In this document: piece by piece, positions 41,760 to 53,763 of the stretch
Numbering within the stretch: the stretch's first letter is position 1
How the letters are laid out: every line of letters begins with the position of its first letter
Source: Fonsecaea monophora
Lineage: Eukaryota; Ascomycota; Eurotiomycetes; Chaetothyriales; Herpotrichiellaceae
Reading direction: 5' to 3'
Length of the DNA: 64,000 bases
NCBI RefSeq assembly: GCF_001642475.1
Contig: NW_019173950.1
Span: 1-64,000, forward strand
Made by a program: the position numbers and the translations under genes
Notes under the pieces: model-generated
The model's input: only the letters and a program-made list of their open reading frames with translations
Database searches by the model: none
Told to the model about the DNA's origin: nothing

Positions 41760-42700
41760 TGGGCCATGTGGCGAGCGAGGTGCAAGAATGTTTGGAACTG
41801 ATAGACGAGGGCCTTGGGCAGCTTGAGGAGTGTGCGATATGCTGTGGCCTTGCTGAGATTGACACACAGTCGGTAAGTGCATTCTCCCAATGTTGGATCA
41901 AGTCAAGCGTCCCTTGGGAGCATTACATATCACTAAGTCATTGCATATCCACCCAATGTGGAATGAACGTCCAACGCTGGGGTAAATCCGGCCTCAGTGC
42001 ACGGATGTATCGCTGATGATTTAGGCTACCCACAAGTTCGCAGCAAGTCACCGCCGCCCGCACATACAAGGAGCGAGCGAGCCACGTCTTGTCTAGGTCA
42101 AAGATCGAAGCATTACTACAGGAACTCGATAACGACATTGAAGACTTTGCAGGACTTCTGTCAAAGACACAACTAACGAAAAGTGCCACTTCTACGGCCA
42201 TGCTTTCCGATGGCGTGCGCATGGCGGTTACCCGCTGCAACAATATCAAGAATTTTGCTCTTGACCTCTATCAAGCCTTGGGTATGGTCTGTCGCGAGCA
42301 CTCGGAACAATCTTCAAGCTTGGGGTCATGCTTCTGGAGCTAGCTCTCCAACAGCCTCTACATAAGCTGAGACGCATGACGGACTTGATCCCAAACAGCG
42401 AGGCTGCCACGGACTATCGGACAGCCGACAGGGTGCAAAGACGCGTCGCTCGGCAGGCAGGGTCACAGTTCGCAATGGTCATTGGCAGATGTATTCATTG
42501 GTAAGATACACGCTGGATCAAACTTGGTGCCGCAGGGTTATGTGGCAAAGTTACTGACGATTCGAAGGGACGCCTGCCACGGAGCTACCCTTAGCACGAC
42601 CAAGCTTCAAGCAGCGTTTTACTAAGATGTCGTCCAAGAATTGAACGACATTGAGCAGATCTGTAACGATATGCTAGAGGCGTGTAGAATTGGTGCATGA
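41760..42700 (+). pseudogene. Relic of a helical fungal gene resembling the HeLo/DUF7580-type family
   Basis: Reading the plus strand, scattered frames show coding texture. ECLELIDEGLGQLEECAIC is followed by a donor-like GTAAGTG. Then come KIEALLQELDNDIEDFAGLL and NIKNFALDLYQALG, a frame change, LGVMLLELALQQPLHKLR and MVIGRCIHW, another donor-like GTAAGA, and finally LSTTKLQAAFY with a TAA at 42623-42625 before DVVQELNDIEQIC. The LGVMLLEL block with a downstream CIHW and VV-x-L is reminiscent of the C-terminal half of large fungal families associated with prion-inhibition/HeLo proteins. Frame breaks plus the internal stop argue that it is dead. Family assignment is tentative. Confidence 0.4.
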
Positions 42701-43303
42701 CTTTCAGATTTGGCTCCCCACAAGGCTTTGCTGTTCCTCAGGAAAGATCATGGTGGGTTCCAACAGAAAGCAAGAGGCATAATATCCAGAGGCAGACAGG
42801 CTTGATCCGCGAAGCTTGAGACCACCGCCTGTTCAAACCTAGCAGGCTCAGCACCTGGCCCATGCAGAGGCAGAGGCGAGGCAGAGTAAAGCAGGCAGCG
42901 CGCTGTCCTAAACATGGTGTTAGGACGAGGTTTTCTTGTCAACCGCTGGATAACGAAGTATACATACCGAGTACTAACAAAGCAGATAGATTGTTTGTCC
43001 AGTCGAGGTTGAAATGTCACCACACATCAACGACCCTGGCTGAACATTCTTCTATTACGATTGTACTAACTAGGTAGTCATTACTTTTTTTTGTCCTAAC
43101 CTCGATCGAGCGAGGGAAGCTCTGTTCAAGTGACTCGACCTCATCCCATCCCACCCCACGCTTTCCGCTCCGCTATTGTCTTTTTCGTCCAGGTTCTGAA
43201 AACCCGGCACTGTTTTCCCTGTTCTCCATCCAGCGTATTTGCCCTTTTTTCTATTTCCTTCACCTTGCGAAACAATCTCCCATCCCTTCTTCAGCTGGAT
43301 AAA
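42701..43303. other. Intergenic
   Basis: 3' flank of the alpha-glucosidase gene. No gene or repeat was recognised. Confidence 0.5.
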
Positions 43304-46294
43304 TCACGCGCTCAGCGTCCAGTTCCCACCCCAGACTTTCCCTCCCAGCACGTTACCCAAGCCGGTGACGCTCAAGACCTTGCTCGCGGCATTGTACGTG
43401 GCGTTGGCGACGGCGCGGCCATTGATGGTGACCGTGGTGTTGGCGGGGGCGCGCTGCACGCCCAAGAAGGTAACGTTGGCGAGCGGGAGGTCGAGACCGG
43501 TGTAGGATCCCGAGACCTTGACGTTGAGGCTGAATGTCCCGTTCTGCGGGGAGCGGGAGCTCGTCAGGGTCACAATCTTGGTGGCGTTCGGGGTCAGGCT
43601 TTCGCCGTCGTCCAGGTACAGCGATCCGTTGGCGGTGCCTTCCACGCTGGGGGCGACTATGATGCTCCAAGACGTGTTGCGCGCATCACGCGTTGTCAAG
43701 GCCATCTGCTGCGTCGCCAGGATGCTGCCACCGCGGATGAACACGGGGATGTGGCCCAAAGGTGCGTTGATGGTGGTGTTCTTCGTGCTAGGGATCGCGA
43801 CAGGCGACTTGTTGTACCAGTCGTAGTAAGTATCAGTGCCTTCCACGAGGCCAGGGAACACGCCATCCACACTGGTCGCACCCTGCGTGAGGACTGGGGT
43901 GACGAGGATTGACGGGCCGAGGAAGAACTGTCTGTCGGCGTTCGCGAGGCTGGGATCGTTGGGGAACTCCCATGCCAGGGCACGCATGACTGTATCGCCT
44001 CGTGTATGCGCATAGTAGAACAACGTATACAGATACGGCAGTAATTGGAAGCGCACGTTCATGGCTGTCTTGGTGGCATCGATAACACTACTCCAGACAT
44101 ACGCCTCCTGGGGGTTCGCAGAGAGCGTGTTGTGATTGCGGTAGAAGGGGAAGAAGGCTGATAGTTGCATCCACCGATTGCACAGCTCTTCGTCCGAGTT
44201 GCCATTGAATCCACAGGTGTCGACGCCGAACATTGGGATGCCGAAGAGACTAAACGACAGAGCTTGTGGGATAGAGAAGTACATGTAGAAGAATTTGGAA
44301 GCGTTGTCGCCGCCCCAGTGGCCTGCCACAGTGCCTGAACCGGGAAATGTGGACCGCCCTATGACAAAAGGTCGCTTGTTGGGGATCGCGGCCAAGAGCC
44401 CAGCGTATGTAGCTTGGAGTATTTGATGGCCGAAGAGGTTATGGACGTCGTATTCTTGAATACCATTGTGGTGTGTGGCATTTGGAGATACCGCATGCAC
44501 AGCCAGATCGTGGTTTCCTTGGACATGGTTGATCACATAGGGTGGATAGTTGATGTTGCGTTGTCCTGCCGTTGGTGTTGAGCGCAGGTAGCTTGTTGTC
44601 GACGAAGACGAGCTTGAGCTTGACGCTGAGGCGGTCGAAGTTGGCGTCGCCTGGGCTTGAGAAGCTGAAGAGGCCGAAGCAGCCTCGGTGGCATTGGTCA
44701 AATTAAAGCCTTCCGGATAGTCGTAGATGACATTGCCGGGCTCGCCAGGGAGACCGAAGGGTGGGTGGACCGGGTTGAGCGTGAGATTTCCAGTACCACA
44801 GCTTCCTACACAAAATGAGGATACTTCACTCATGTCGATCCAAGCACCGTCGACAGGAAGCTTTTGATGCCAAGTGACAATCTGGTTCTTCCACCATGCT
44901 CGGGCAGATGGCTGGAGCCAGTCCGGGAAGACGGTGTAACCAGGCCAAACCTCGCCAATGTAGAGTGACCCGTCTGGATTGAGGAGGAATGAATTGGTAG
45001 CATTGCCGTCATCAAACGGCTGGTATGCATCGCTTGCATTTGTTGGATCAGGAACATAGATGGCAGAATCGATGATAGGAACGTAATGTTGGCCTCTGTT
45101 GTGGAGACGTTGGAGGAAGGCTTTACCATCCGAGTAGTTGAAGCGGACGGGGTCGTTGTCGAAATCTCGGTATTGAAACATGTAGTCAATGTCGTTCCAA
45201 ATTGTTTCAAGTGGAATACCGAAGCGTTCATAGGTGTCGACAACGGCTTCTGTGACAGTCCAGTTCTGATATCCCCATCTGCACTGATGGTAACCAAACC
45301 CCCAGTAGTTTTGCAGCATTGGCATACCTATCACATTCAGATACTGACTCGTCACATCCGGCTGTGTTGGTCCGGAGAAGAAATACAGATCGATGCTGCC
45401 GCCCAATGTTCTCCATGTCACATTGTTGGCTTCTAGGCGGACTTCCATGCCATGAGCATTGCGGAAATAGACCCCGTGGGTGAAGGAGGTGTAATTTTCG
45501 GTAGCCTCGGTCGTGTCGAGCTGCTCAGTCAGGAGAGTTGTACTGTTGTCGCTGCCGACCTCGAAATACTTGGTTTGGAGGTAGAATGGATGGCTCCCGT
45601 ATAGGTTTTGGTCGATTGGATCGCCAACATCGGCGGCGTAAATGGTGCGTGTGAGGTTGTTTCCCAGTCTCAACCCATGGATGACCTCTCCCAGACCGTA
45701 GAGATTGTAATTCTCTTGCTGGTGCGTAACGAGCTCGATGAATTGGTTCTCAAAGACCAGTTTTGTGCCAGTCGTCGAGAACAAGACGTCCCCGGTGCTA
45801 TTGCGGGTTACGTTGAATCCAAACCCCGTGCTGGGTGAGTTGGCCCAAGAAAATGTCAAGTCGCTTGTGGTTACTGAGCCACCACTCTGGTTCCCAGCTG
45901 GAACATAGTCGGTCGAGAGAAGGTACCAGCTCTGGTTCTGGGAGGTCATATGGGAAGGCCGAATGTTGACGTGCAGCCGTGACGAGGTCTGGTACTCGAC
46001 CGTCAAGTCCAAGTCATGGATGTCAGTCCCATAGACATTGCAGGCCGTGCCAGCAAGAGTCAAATGGGCTGTCAATCCGGTCGAAGACGTGCTCACTTGT
46101 GAGGCCGTATAGCCTGGACATTTGACTTGGGCATTGGCCGCAGTGGGGTCATCAATGTTAGGAAGAAGGGTGACACCGAAGTCAGCACTTGCTGGGACAG
46201 TGAACTGAGCCGCAGCGCTGGTCGCCGTGGAAGACTGTGCTGCAACGAGGCAAGAGGTAGGAATTAGGAGAGAAAATAGTGATATCGACCTCAT
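43304..46294 (-). CDS. Secreted GH31 alpha-glucosidase
   Basis: An intronless 996-aa frame, the usual size of secreted fungal GH31 maltases. A signal peptide of about 19 residues precedes a Ser/Thr/Ala-rich start. An N-terminal beta domain leads to the catalytic barrel. The nucleophile is in WIDMSE (D487) and the acid/base in HWGGDNAS (D663). QNYWGFGYHQCRWGYQNW and GIPMFGVDTCGFNG are hallmark GH31 blocks. A serine/threonine run (about residues 545-570) inside an insertion lies between the two catalytic acids, as in Aspergillus alpha-glucosidase B types. It releases glucose from maltose, starch ends or related alpha-glucosides outside the cell (family knowledge). Many NxS/T sites fit secretion. 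All catalytic residues are present. Confidence 0.95.
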   Translation of the reverse strand: MRSISLFSLLIPTSCLVAAQSSTATSAAAQFTVPASADFGVTLLPNIDDPTAANAQVKCPGYTASQVSTSSTGLTAHLTLAGTACNVYGTDIHDLDLTVEYQTSSRLHVNIRPSHMTSQNQSWYLLSTDYVPAGNQSGGSVTTSDLTFSWANSPSTGFGFNVTRNSTGDVLFSTTGTKLVFENQFIELVTHQQENYNLYGLGEVIHGLRLGNNLTRTIYAADVGDPIDQNLYGSHPFYLQTKYFEVGSDNSTTLLTEQLDTTEATENYTSFTHGVYFRNAHGMEVRLEANNVTWRTLGGSIDLYFFSGPTQPDVTSQYLNVIGMPMLQNYWGFGYHQCRWGYQNWTVTEAVVDTYERFGIPLETIWNDIDYMFQYRDFDNDPVRFNYSDGKAFLQRLHNRGQHYVPIIDSAIYVPDPTNASDAYQPFDDGNATNSFLLNPDGSLYIGEVWPGYTVFPDWLQPSARAWWKNQIVTWHQKLPVDGAWIDMSEVSSFCVGSCGTGNLTLNPVHPPFGLPGEPGNVIYDYPEGFNLTNATEAASASSASQAQATPTSTASASSSSSSSSTTSYLRSTPTAGQRNINYPPYVINHVQGNHDLAVHAVSPNATHHNGIQEYDVHNLFGHQILQATYAGLLAAIPNKRPFVIGRSTFPGSGTVAGHWGGDNASKFFYMYFSIPQALSFSLFGIPMFGVDTCGFNGNSDEELCNRWMQLSAFFPFYRNHNTLSANPQEAYVWSSVIDATKTAMNVRFQLLPYLYTLFYYAHTRGDTVMRALAWEFPNDPSLANADRQFFLGPSILVTPVLTQGATSVDGVFPGLVEGTDTYYDWYNKSPVAIPSTKNTTINAPLGHIPVFIRGGSILATQQMALTTRDARNTSWSIIVAPSVEGTANGSLYLDDGESLTPNATKIVTLTSSRSPQNGTFSLNVKVSGSYTGLDLPLANVTFLGVQRAPANTTVTINGRAVANATYNAASKVLSVTGLGNVLGGKVWGGNWTLSA

Positions 46295-47648
46295 CTTGTA
46301 GTCCTTCTTTACAGCTAGTGACTGCTGAAGGCACGATACGAAACTGTGATGATGAAACTCACGTTGGGCTCAAGCATGTCCACAAGATGAGGATTACCGG
46401 GAGTTTATCAAGAGAAGCGAGGTGGGTTGTGTTGAGGCCAGTGGGATACTCATTGTGAGGGGGACCAGTGGTGGACTGCGGGTGTCTGTGCATAGGATGA
46501 TTACCAGACAGAGAGGGAGGTGTTCGTCAGTGGCGCACACATCCACCATCTTCTCATCATCCAGCCAGAAGGAGCCTTGTATTCTCGCCATGTAACCTTT
46601 CAAGGACGAAGCACCAGTTGGAAATTTCCCCGTGGGGGGCAATCAGACCCAGTTTCCAGCAGCTCTTTGCCTCCTCTTAGTGGAGTGTGCACAATCGGCC
46701 CATCTCTTCTCAGGCGGGTACCATTTCCTGGGCTCGAGAGGCGATAGTGACAGGCAGGTGGCAGATGACGTTGATGGTCGAATGGAGGATTGCCATATTG
46801 CGGGGAGGACGAGAGCGTCTAGTGAAGAAATAGGTAATGGTGACGGTTCTCAAAAGCGACAAGGTGGTAGTCGACAAGATCCAGGAACAAGCTCCTCCGC
46901 TCTCAACTCCACAAAGCTTGGCCTGAATGGGGGTTGCCAGATGATGTGACTTTCCTGCATGTAGAAGATGACCGCAGCATATCCCACACAATATTCAAAT
47001 ACAAGAGAAAACACCGAGCAATAGTCCGAAAGTAACCTCCCTTTTAGAGTACCTGTTGAGTTTCTGATTTGTGTGGTTTGTGTCTGTCTGCTTGTCTTGT
47101 GCCTGTGCATCCTTCCTGTCGAAAAACACAATCATACAATGCTACGTAGGGGGGGTATCCATCTTTCCGATCCCTCAAGTCTCTTCAACCATCCCGTGCC
47201 AGCGAAGAATCAAATGCCCCCAATGTCAAGTCCAAGCCCTCGAAAAAGCTCCAGTACAAGTCTCAACAAGCCGGCTTTCTTTGCATCCTCGGCCTTTCCT
47301 AGCGAAAAAAAAGAACGCCGCCAGCTAACGACATGAATCTGACTTACTTTGTACTCTGACACATAGAATGACCTTTCAAAGTCCAATGGGATTCACAGGC
47401 CCAATCTCCTATTCCCGCCCTCGTTCAGGAGGAGTGAACGGAAGACAAAATGGTGGTTGTTGAATGCAAAGGCCTCCGCCAAATTCGCACCCAGATTGAC
47501 ACGGGGTGGAAAACAATGTCCGCCAATGATTAATTGATTACAAGAAACGTCGATATCCACCCTCTGAACCCAATCCACCAAACCAGAATCTTCTTGACCT
47601 CTCCTGCAGAACAGGAGAACGATACATGCCCAAGCGCAACGAGCGCAT
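46295..47648. other. Intergenic, 1.35 kb
   Basis: Promoter of the alpha-glucosidase gene and 3' flank of the Kin4-like kinase gene. Frames are short and shadow-like. No feature was recognised. Confidence 0.5.
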
Positions 47649-50600
47649 TCATCGATAGTCGCCGTCCGTGGGAGCTCGACGTCGGCGGAAGAAATCTTGG
47701 ACCTTCTTAACGGCTCCGGACCTTCCACCGTGGTGTGCCGGTCCCTGCTCCTGATCATATGCTTCAGTAAACTTGCGATTATTTTTAACCAAGACTCCCC
47801 GAGCCTGGCGACCTTGTTGGATTGACGGTCGATCACTTGGTTGCACAACGTCGGGATATGCCATCATTTGTGCCATGGGCTCACTCTGTTGGCGTTGGTG
47901 TACGGTCTGCCCCTGCGGAGCGTAGACAGCCGTTCCGCCATAGACGTCATTCATGGCTTGCGTGGTGGCAGATCGTGGTGTCTGATACTGGGACTGAGGC
48001 GGTCGTGAAAAGTTGTTGTATTTGACCGGCCGTGACGCTTCATACTGTCCATCAGTGTTCGCAATATGTTGGACCATCTGTTCCTGGCTGGTTGTCGGTC
48101 GCCCCGGTGCCGGAGGAGCAAATCGTTCAGCTTGCGGGGTGCCTGGTTTGGATGAATATTCGTCCTTTGCACTCCCCATCAGACCTTTGAACGACATCGA
48201 ACTAGGAATAAGTGAAAATCGTCGTACCGGCTTCTCTGTTTGCGCTTGGTTTTCCATATCTGTGCTCCTCTTCTTGCCCAACCCAAACGAGAAGGATCGC
48301 TTGGATTCTGTTGACATCCGGGGTTGCGCATCCGAGGGGTATTCCTTCATACTGGTGGGCGGATACTTTCGCCCGTTCTTTTGTCGCTCTACGTCTTTCT
48401 TCACAACGGAATTGGATCTGCCAAAGAGCCGCTCTCCTAGCCCACTCAATGTACTTGAACGTCGGTGATGAGCGGTTTTCTGCGGTTGATGCGAACTAGG
48501 CGGCGGCATAGGCGTCGTCATCGGTTGTCCAATGGAGTTCTGCGCACCGGATTGTGGCAGAGGACCAGAAATGTTGTAACCTCGACTGGTCTTGGTAGGC
48601 TGCGTGACGCGACCCTGAACATTGGTTGCAGCCACTGTTGGCGCCACCGGCTGACCATACGATCCCCGAGAGGGTAGACGAAGGTCGGATCTGGTATTGA
48701 CCGGGCCACTTGCAGATGTGATTGAACCCTGGGTGCTAGGTCTGGTTACGAAGTGGCTGGTCGGCGCCGGAGCTGTGCCAAACGCACTGGTTGAGTCTGA
48801 TACCGATCTAGGAATCTCTCGAACTGGACGTACAGGCGGCATCTTCTGTTGCGAAGGCACTCTTTCTCCTCGTGAAAGATTGACGGGAGGGTCCTGAGGC
48901 AGTGGTTTCGATAACGATATTGGCTGCATAGCAGCGATACCTTGGGGCACTTCCTGAGTGCGACTGACCGTCGGTTCTGTCGTTGTGGCGGATTGCCCAC
49001 GGGCCGTATGAGTCTGAGGAGGGACATATTCTGGTTGTAAAGTATGGCGGGTTCGCCGTGAACCGGTAGAATCCTCATCACCTTCGTGTAGCAGCGCTTC
49101 TGGGGAGCGTGCAAGTGCGGCAGGAGAAGCTCGACTATGTTTCGCCGGTACTTCACGTACCGATGCGCTTCTATTGACGGCGGGCCGTTCATCATCTTCT
49201 GCCACAAGTTAATACTATGCCATGTCAATAACAATTAACGACTTACCAGCTCGAACACTACCGTGTGGGATCTCGGCGACATTGGTGGTGCTGCTAGTCA
49301 TGTCGGATACCACGTGCTGGTATTCACTGAGCCAGCTGTGTCGAGCGACCTCAAATAAGTCGGCGCGCTTTCGAGGATCTGGAACTAGGATACGGCGAAG
49401 AAGATCTCGCGCATGGGGAGTGACGTATTCCGGGAAGGTTAATGGAGTCGTGGTGATGTACTTGTAGAGGAGGTTGATGTTGTCGCCTTCAGGGTTTGCA
49501 GGATCGTCGTCAAAGGGCAAGTATCCAGCCAGCATGGCATACTTGAAAAGGCATTAGCGGGCGCAGACAAACGAGAATGCATGATCACAAGTACTCACCA
49601 GAATAACACCGCAACTCCAGACATCAACCTTCCTCCCCGTATAAAGAGAGTCACTAACTACCAATTCAGGGGCCGCATAGCAAGGGCTGCCACAACTGGT
49701 TTGCATCAGGTCGCCTCTCCTCATTCCGCGGGCGTCAAGTCGATCAAGCTTGAACTTCCTGATAAACTCCTTGTTACTAAGATTGTACACAATTTCATCA
49801 GACAGCTCGTCTTTGGGGTCGAATGTGTTGGCGAATCCAAAATCTGTGATGATGATGTTGCGATTCTGGTCGAGAAGAAGATTTTCCAATTTCAGGTCAC
49901 GGTGGACGATTCCTTTCTTATGAAGGTAGCCGACGCCAGAGACAAGCTGAGCGAACAGCCTCCTAGCAGCAGGATCCTTGAGATATCGGTGATTCAAAAT
50001 GTAGTCGAAGAGCTCGCCACCAGAAGCATATTCCAAAATGATGCCAATGTGTCGTTCTGTCTCGACCATTTCGTGGAGTCGAACAATGTTGGGATGCGCC
50101 AGATCCCGCAGGATGGAAATCTCACGATAGATCTTGGGAAGTCGTGTCGGGTTGGAAGCCACAGTCTCTCTCCTAATGAGCTTGATGGCCACTTGAGTGC
50201 TGCCGTCTTTTTTCCAGCCTAATTTCACCTTACCAAATTCACCTTCACCTAGCGTTTGGCCAAGCACATAGTCCCCAAATTGGACGTCCTTGCGGCGAGA
50301 TGATTTGGAGTAGTCTTGCCGACGAGCTGGCCCTGGAGGAGGAAGAAGATCGTCGTCCAGAGCCGGTACGTGTCGAGTCTCTGGGTTCATGGGTTGAGCT
50401 TCGGCTATTCTCTCTTGGGCTCTTTCAATATCTTCCTGTGGATCAGATACGACCACCCTGCTGATGACATCGCTGTACTCACGCGCCAGCGTCGCAGCGG
50501 TGTTAGAGGGATGCATGGTGGCTTCAGATCGGCTTTGAGTTGGGGCGGTGTGTGCACCTCGTTCTCTTGTCCTCGCGGCACGGTGTGGACCCTCGGGACT

Positions 50601-51206
50601 GGCAGGACCCTTTCGTCGGTTACGTGCAGCAGATGCAGCAGCCGTTGCGGTATCATCCCGTGACCTATCTCGCGTTTCTTCATTGTAATCTCCGACACGA
50701 TTCTGAACCCGACCAGCGTGTGAATCTGGTGCATTTTGTCTCGCCTGTCGTGTTGCAGCTACTCTTGCTTCTAACGGGGCAGATGAGGGAGCCCCAGGGG
50801 TACGTGGAGAACCCTGCTGTTGAGAGGACGTCCTGGGAGGAGGAATCGGCGCGCCATCGTATTGGTCATGGGCAGTCGATTGATTGCGAATGTGATAAGG
50901 CAACGTCGTTGCTGGGTTGTCATATGAGGCGGTGGTGATAGGAGTATGGTCTTCGTGAGAGGTGTAGTTCAGGTCATCGTCGTCTTGCGACGGGTAGTAC
51001 TAGGAAGCACGAATATCAGTATTGCGCTGAAGTCCCTCTCTTAATATTGATTCCACAGCGCGCCCAGGACTTACAGGTTGATTCGAGTAGTAGCGCTCAG
51101 GATCTGCGCCATGTTGATGTTCATAGTGATAGCTTTCAGCTTGCGAGTACGCAGCAGCGCTTGACATGTGTTGCCGGTATTGACCTCCAGCCGTGTCCGT
51201 AGACAT
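47649..51206 (-). CDS. Serine/threonine kinase of the Kin4/CAMK-like group (4 exons)
   Basis: The exons are 51206-51075, 50999-49599, 49541-49247 and 49198-47649, giving 1125 aa with all GT-AG junctions in phase. After about 285 disordered residues comes the kinase domain: glycine loop GEGEFG (295-300), VAIK (K317), HRDLKLEN (D412), DFG (430-432) and the activation-loop region SCGSPCYAAPEL. A distinctive insert (LSDEIVYNLSNKEFIRKFKL) lies between DFG and the APE motif. Subdomains X-XI are encoded by exon 3 (YAMLAGYLPFDDD). The 500-residue tail is polar. This layout fits Kin4-type kinases, which act in the spindle-position checkpoint in yeast and in septation in Aspergillus (family knowledge). 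The kinase assignment is firm and the Kin4 subgroup is probable. Confidence 0.85.
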
Positions 51207-53763
51207 CCTTCAACCACCCAGAGTCGTGGGGTCGACCACGCACTCGCACCCTAAAAAGCCAGAATCAGGATACGCCAAAGGTAAGTTCGAGGATCTGCTG
51301 TCTGAAGGATGCAGGAACGTGGTGAAGTGAAGGGTTGTACACTAAATTGAATGACAAGGTTAGTGGCTGCACTGAGCTAAGGACTCCAGCCTACTCACCG
51401 AGGGACCGTTCCAACTCATCCAGAGGCCCGAATTATGAAGAGCACGCTTCGGTGTGGAGGGCGTTCAGGGCACGATGTGGTGTGAGATCGCTGGATCACT
51501 GTTGGCACCAGTGAAGCAGGGAGCTAGTGTTCGAATGCCCAAAGGACAACAAACTCTGGGCGAAGGGTCAAGGATGAACGCCGAGCCTGCGACGTCTGCA
51601 ACAAGATGAAGGAAGGCCAGTCAACCGGATGTCAACAGACAGGGAACGAAGTGAGGCGAGGCACAGGCAGGACTGCGGTCATTATCGCGGGTACAGTGTA
51701 GGTCTATCGAAGTCGTTCGATTTTGAGGTTAGGGTAGAATCGACCTAGGCGCTCAAAGGAGGTGGATGGGTGGTGACTGGCCAGCAGGACGGATAGGCGG
51801 TGAGACAGCGAAGGAGACTCGTATGTTTTTATTTTGTTGCTTCTAGGGATCGAATAAAAAAGCACGGTGCTGTTGTTTGGTGGGAGAAGTGCGGCAGGAC
51901 AGATGATTGCGAGTTGTTGTGGTTGACCGGTGAGAAGACGGACAACGCAGCAATCCCAGCACCAGCAGCGCAGCAGCAGCGCAGCCAACTCGCTTGTCCA
52001 CCCAAAACCCCCCAAAAGGGTGGCCGGAAAATTGGCCACGCTAGCCAGCAAGCGATTTCTTGTTAATCACAGTTAGGCTTGCTAAGGCTGTTAACTACTT
52101 GAACCGAACATCGACTCCGGATTTCTACTTGAAAAGCAGCTCTTTACTGCCTGTTTCATTCCTCTAAAGCTACAACGTCCGCTTTCTCTGTGCCGGATAC
52201 CTTGACGCGCTGGGTGCTGTACGCAGGGCAATTATCCTGTGTAGAGATGGGGCCTCAGGGTATTAAGGGAATCCACTCCACATTAAGCATGAATGAACCA
52301 CATGGTCCTCTTTGATGTCAATGAGAAAGTCAAACCGCGTTTGAGAAGAAGCATTGTACACCTTAGAGCCTGTGGAGGCGGGCGGGCTGCGCATCCTCGA
52401 AAATGTGACTGATAATGGTGTTTCTCTTTTCCATTCGATCCGAACGACACATGCTACTGAAGACAGAGGCAGAGAGACCTTGGGTAGTCTCTGTTAAGAA
52501 TGACTCTGTCCACAGTTATGGAATGGCACTTGACCTTGACGCCGAGAATAGGGGTCCGGAGCCAGATCCACCCAATCTCAGCGCAACAATCACCCGAGCC
52601 TCTCTGTACCTATGTACACGTGAACGTGACTGATCATCGCGTCAACGGCGTCGAACCATTATTATTATTAAATCGCCTTCCCCTGCCGTCTCTGAGACGA
52701 TGATTCTCCTTCGTACTCCAAGCTGAAGTCAACGTGTCGGGAGAAAGAAAATCCACCGTCTCCTTCCAACAGCGAACATGATTTACTCTAGCGAAATTTC
52801 ATCTGCGCGAGAATCTCCAAACGCGAGCACTCTGGGAGGCGTTTGACGCGCAGCCGCAATGGGCGGAACAAAGACCATGTGCCCACAGGTGTGACCCGTG
52901 ATTTGCTTGGGGGGTTTGTGGGCGAGTGGGTGAGCCACCTGAGCCTCGGGGCCATCCAGAGTGGCTCGACCAACCACGCGTCGGCAAAGTGCAACTGGCG
53001 CTGGTTACACTCTCGGTGGGTTTTGGTGACTACGGCTAGAACGAACTCCTTCTGGGGCATCCCCTGTTTGGCCCAATACAGTTGCGCCACACCTATACGA
53101 GGACAGTAAGTAAGCCCCGAGGGTAACAAGCCGCCCCAGAGTCCCCAACAGGTCCACCATCCTTGAGTCCAAGATCGACACATGTGAACATTTTACATTA
53201 AATCCTGCAGCGCATCAGTGCATCAGCGCCCGTTGCTTCTGTGCATATAATGCAAGTCTAATTCGTGCAGGACAGACAAACTCGGGACGATTGAATGGCC
53301 GACTCTGAGATGCAGTCAGGAACTCTGTCCAAGTCCAATGCGATTCTCAAGGCATGGTTGAAGTTTACTGGGACCAAGCGGCAACCCAAAGTGACGAAAT
53401 GGCGGTCAAGCGACTAGTACGTGTCTTCGAGTCGAGTCGAAAGACAATAATAATGTGTCTCGGTTTCAGCCACTTGGGCCCAGCGAATGTCGTGCATGCA
53501 ATCTGCAATCCATGCTCAATCCGGTTTGAAAAGGAGAAAAAAACGAACCGTGGGTACGGACGAGGTAGCAGAACACGACCCGCGCCGATACTTGCCATCA
53601 TCTCATTGGCCTGCAAGTTGACCATTGCCTTGCTTCAGCCAGCTTGAAACATTCATACCGAAAGCATCTGAGAAAGGCTTGGAAGGTCCCAAAAGCTAGG
53701 CCCGAATCACTATCATTCATCGTCTCATGAAACACCAAATCAAAGCATCTTAAAAATGTGTCA
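51207..53763. other. Long intergenic region, 2.5 kb
   Basis: Upstream of the kinase gene and downstream of the spartin-like gene. A long, repeat-poor leader with GTC-rich motifs is possible between 51207 and about 52060. An ATT repeat of four copies lies near 52660. No coding exon could be supported on either strand. Confidence 0.45.

Noticed and set aside
43130..43912. 260-codon plus-strand frame antisense to the alpha-glucosidase 3' end
   Set aside because: Shadow of the GH31 coding region. Gly/Val/Arg-rich composition is typical of antisense frames.
52788..53183. 131-codon minus-strand frame in the kinase-spartin gap
   Set aside because: Tryptophan/arginine-rich product with no conserved block, so probably non-coding.
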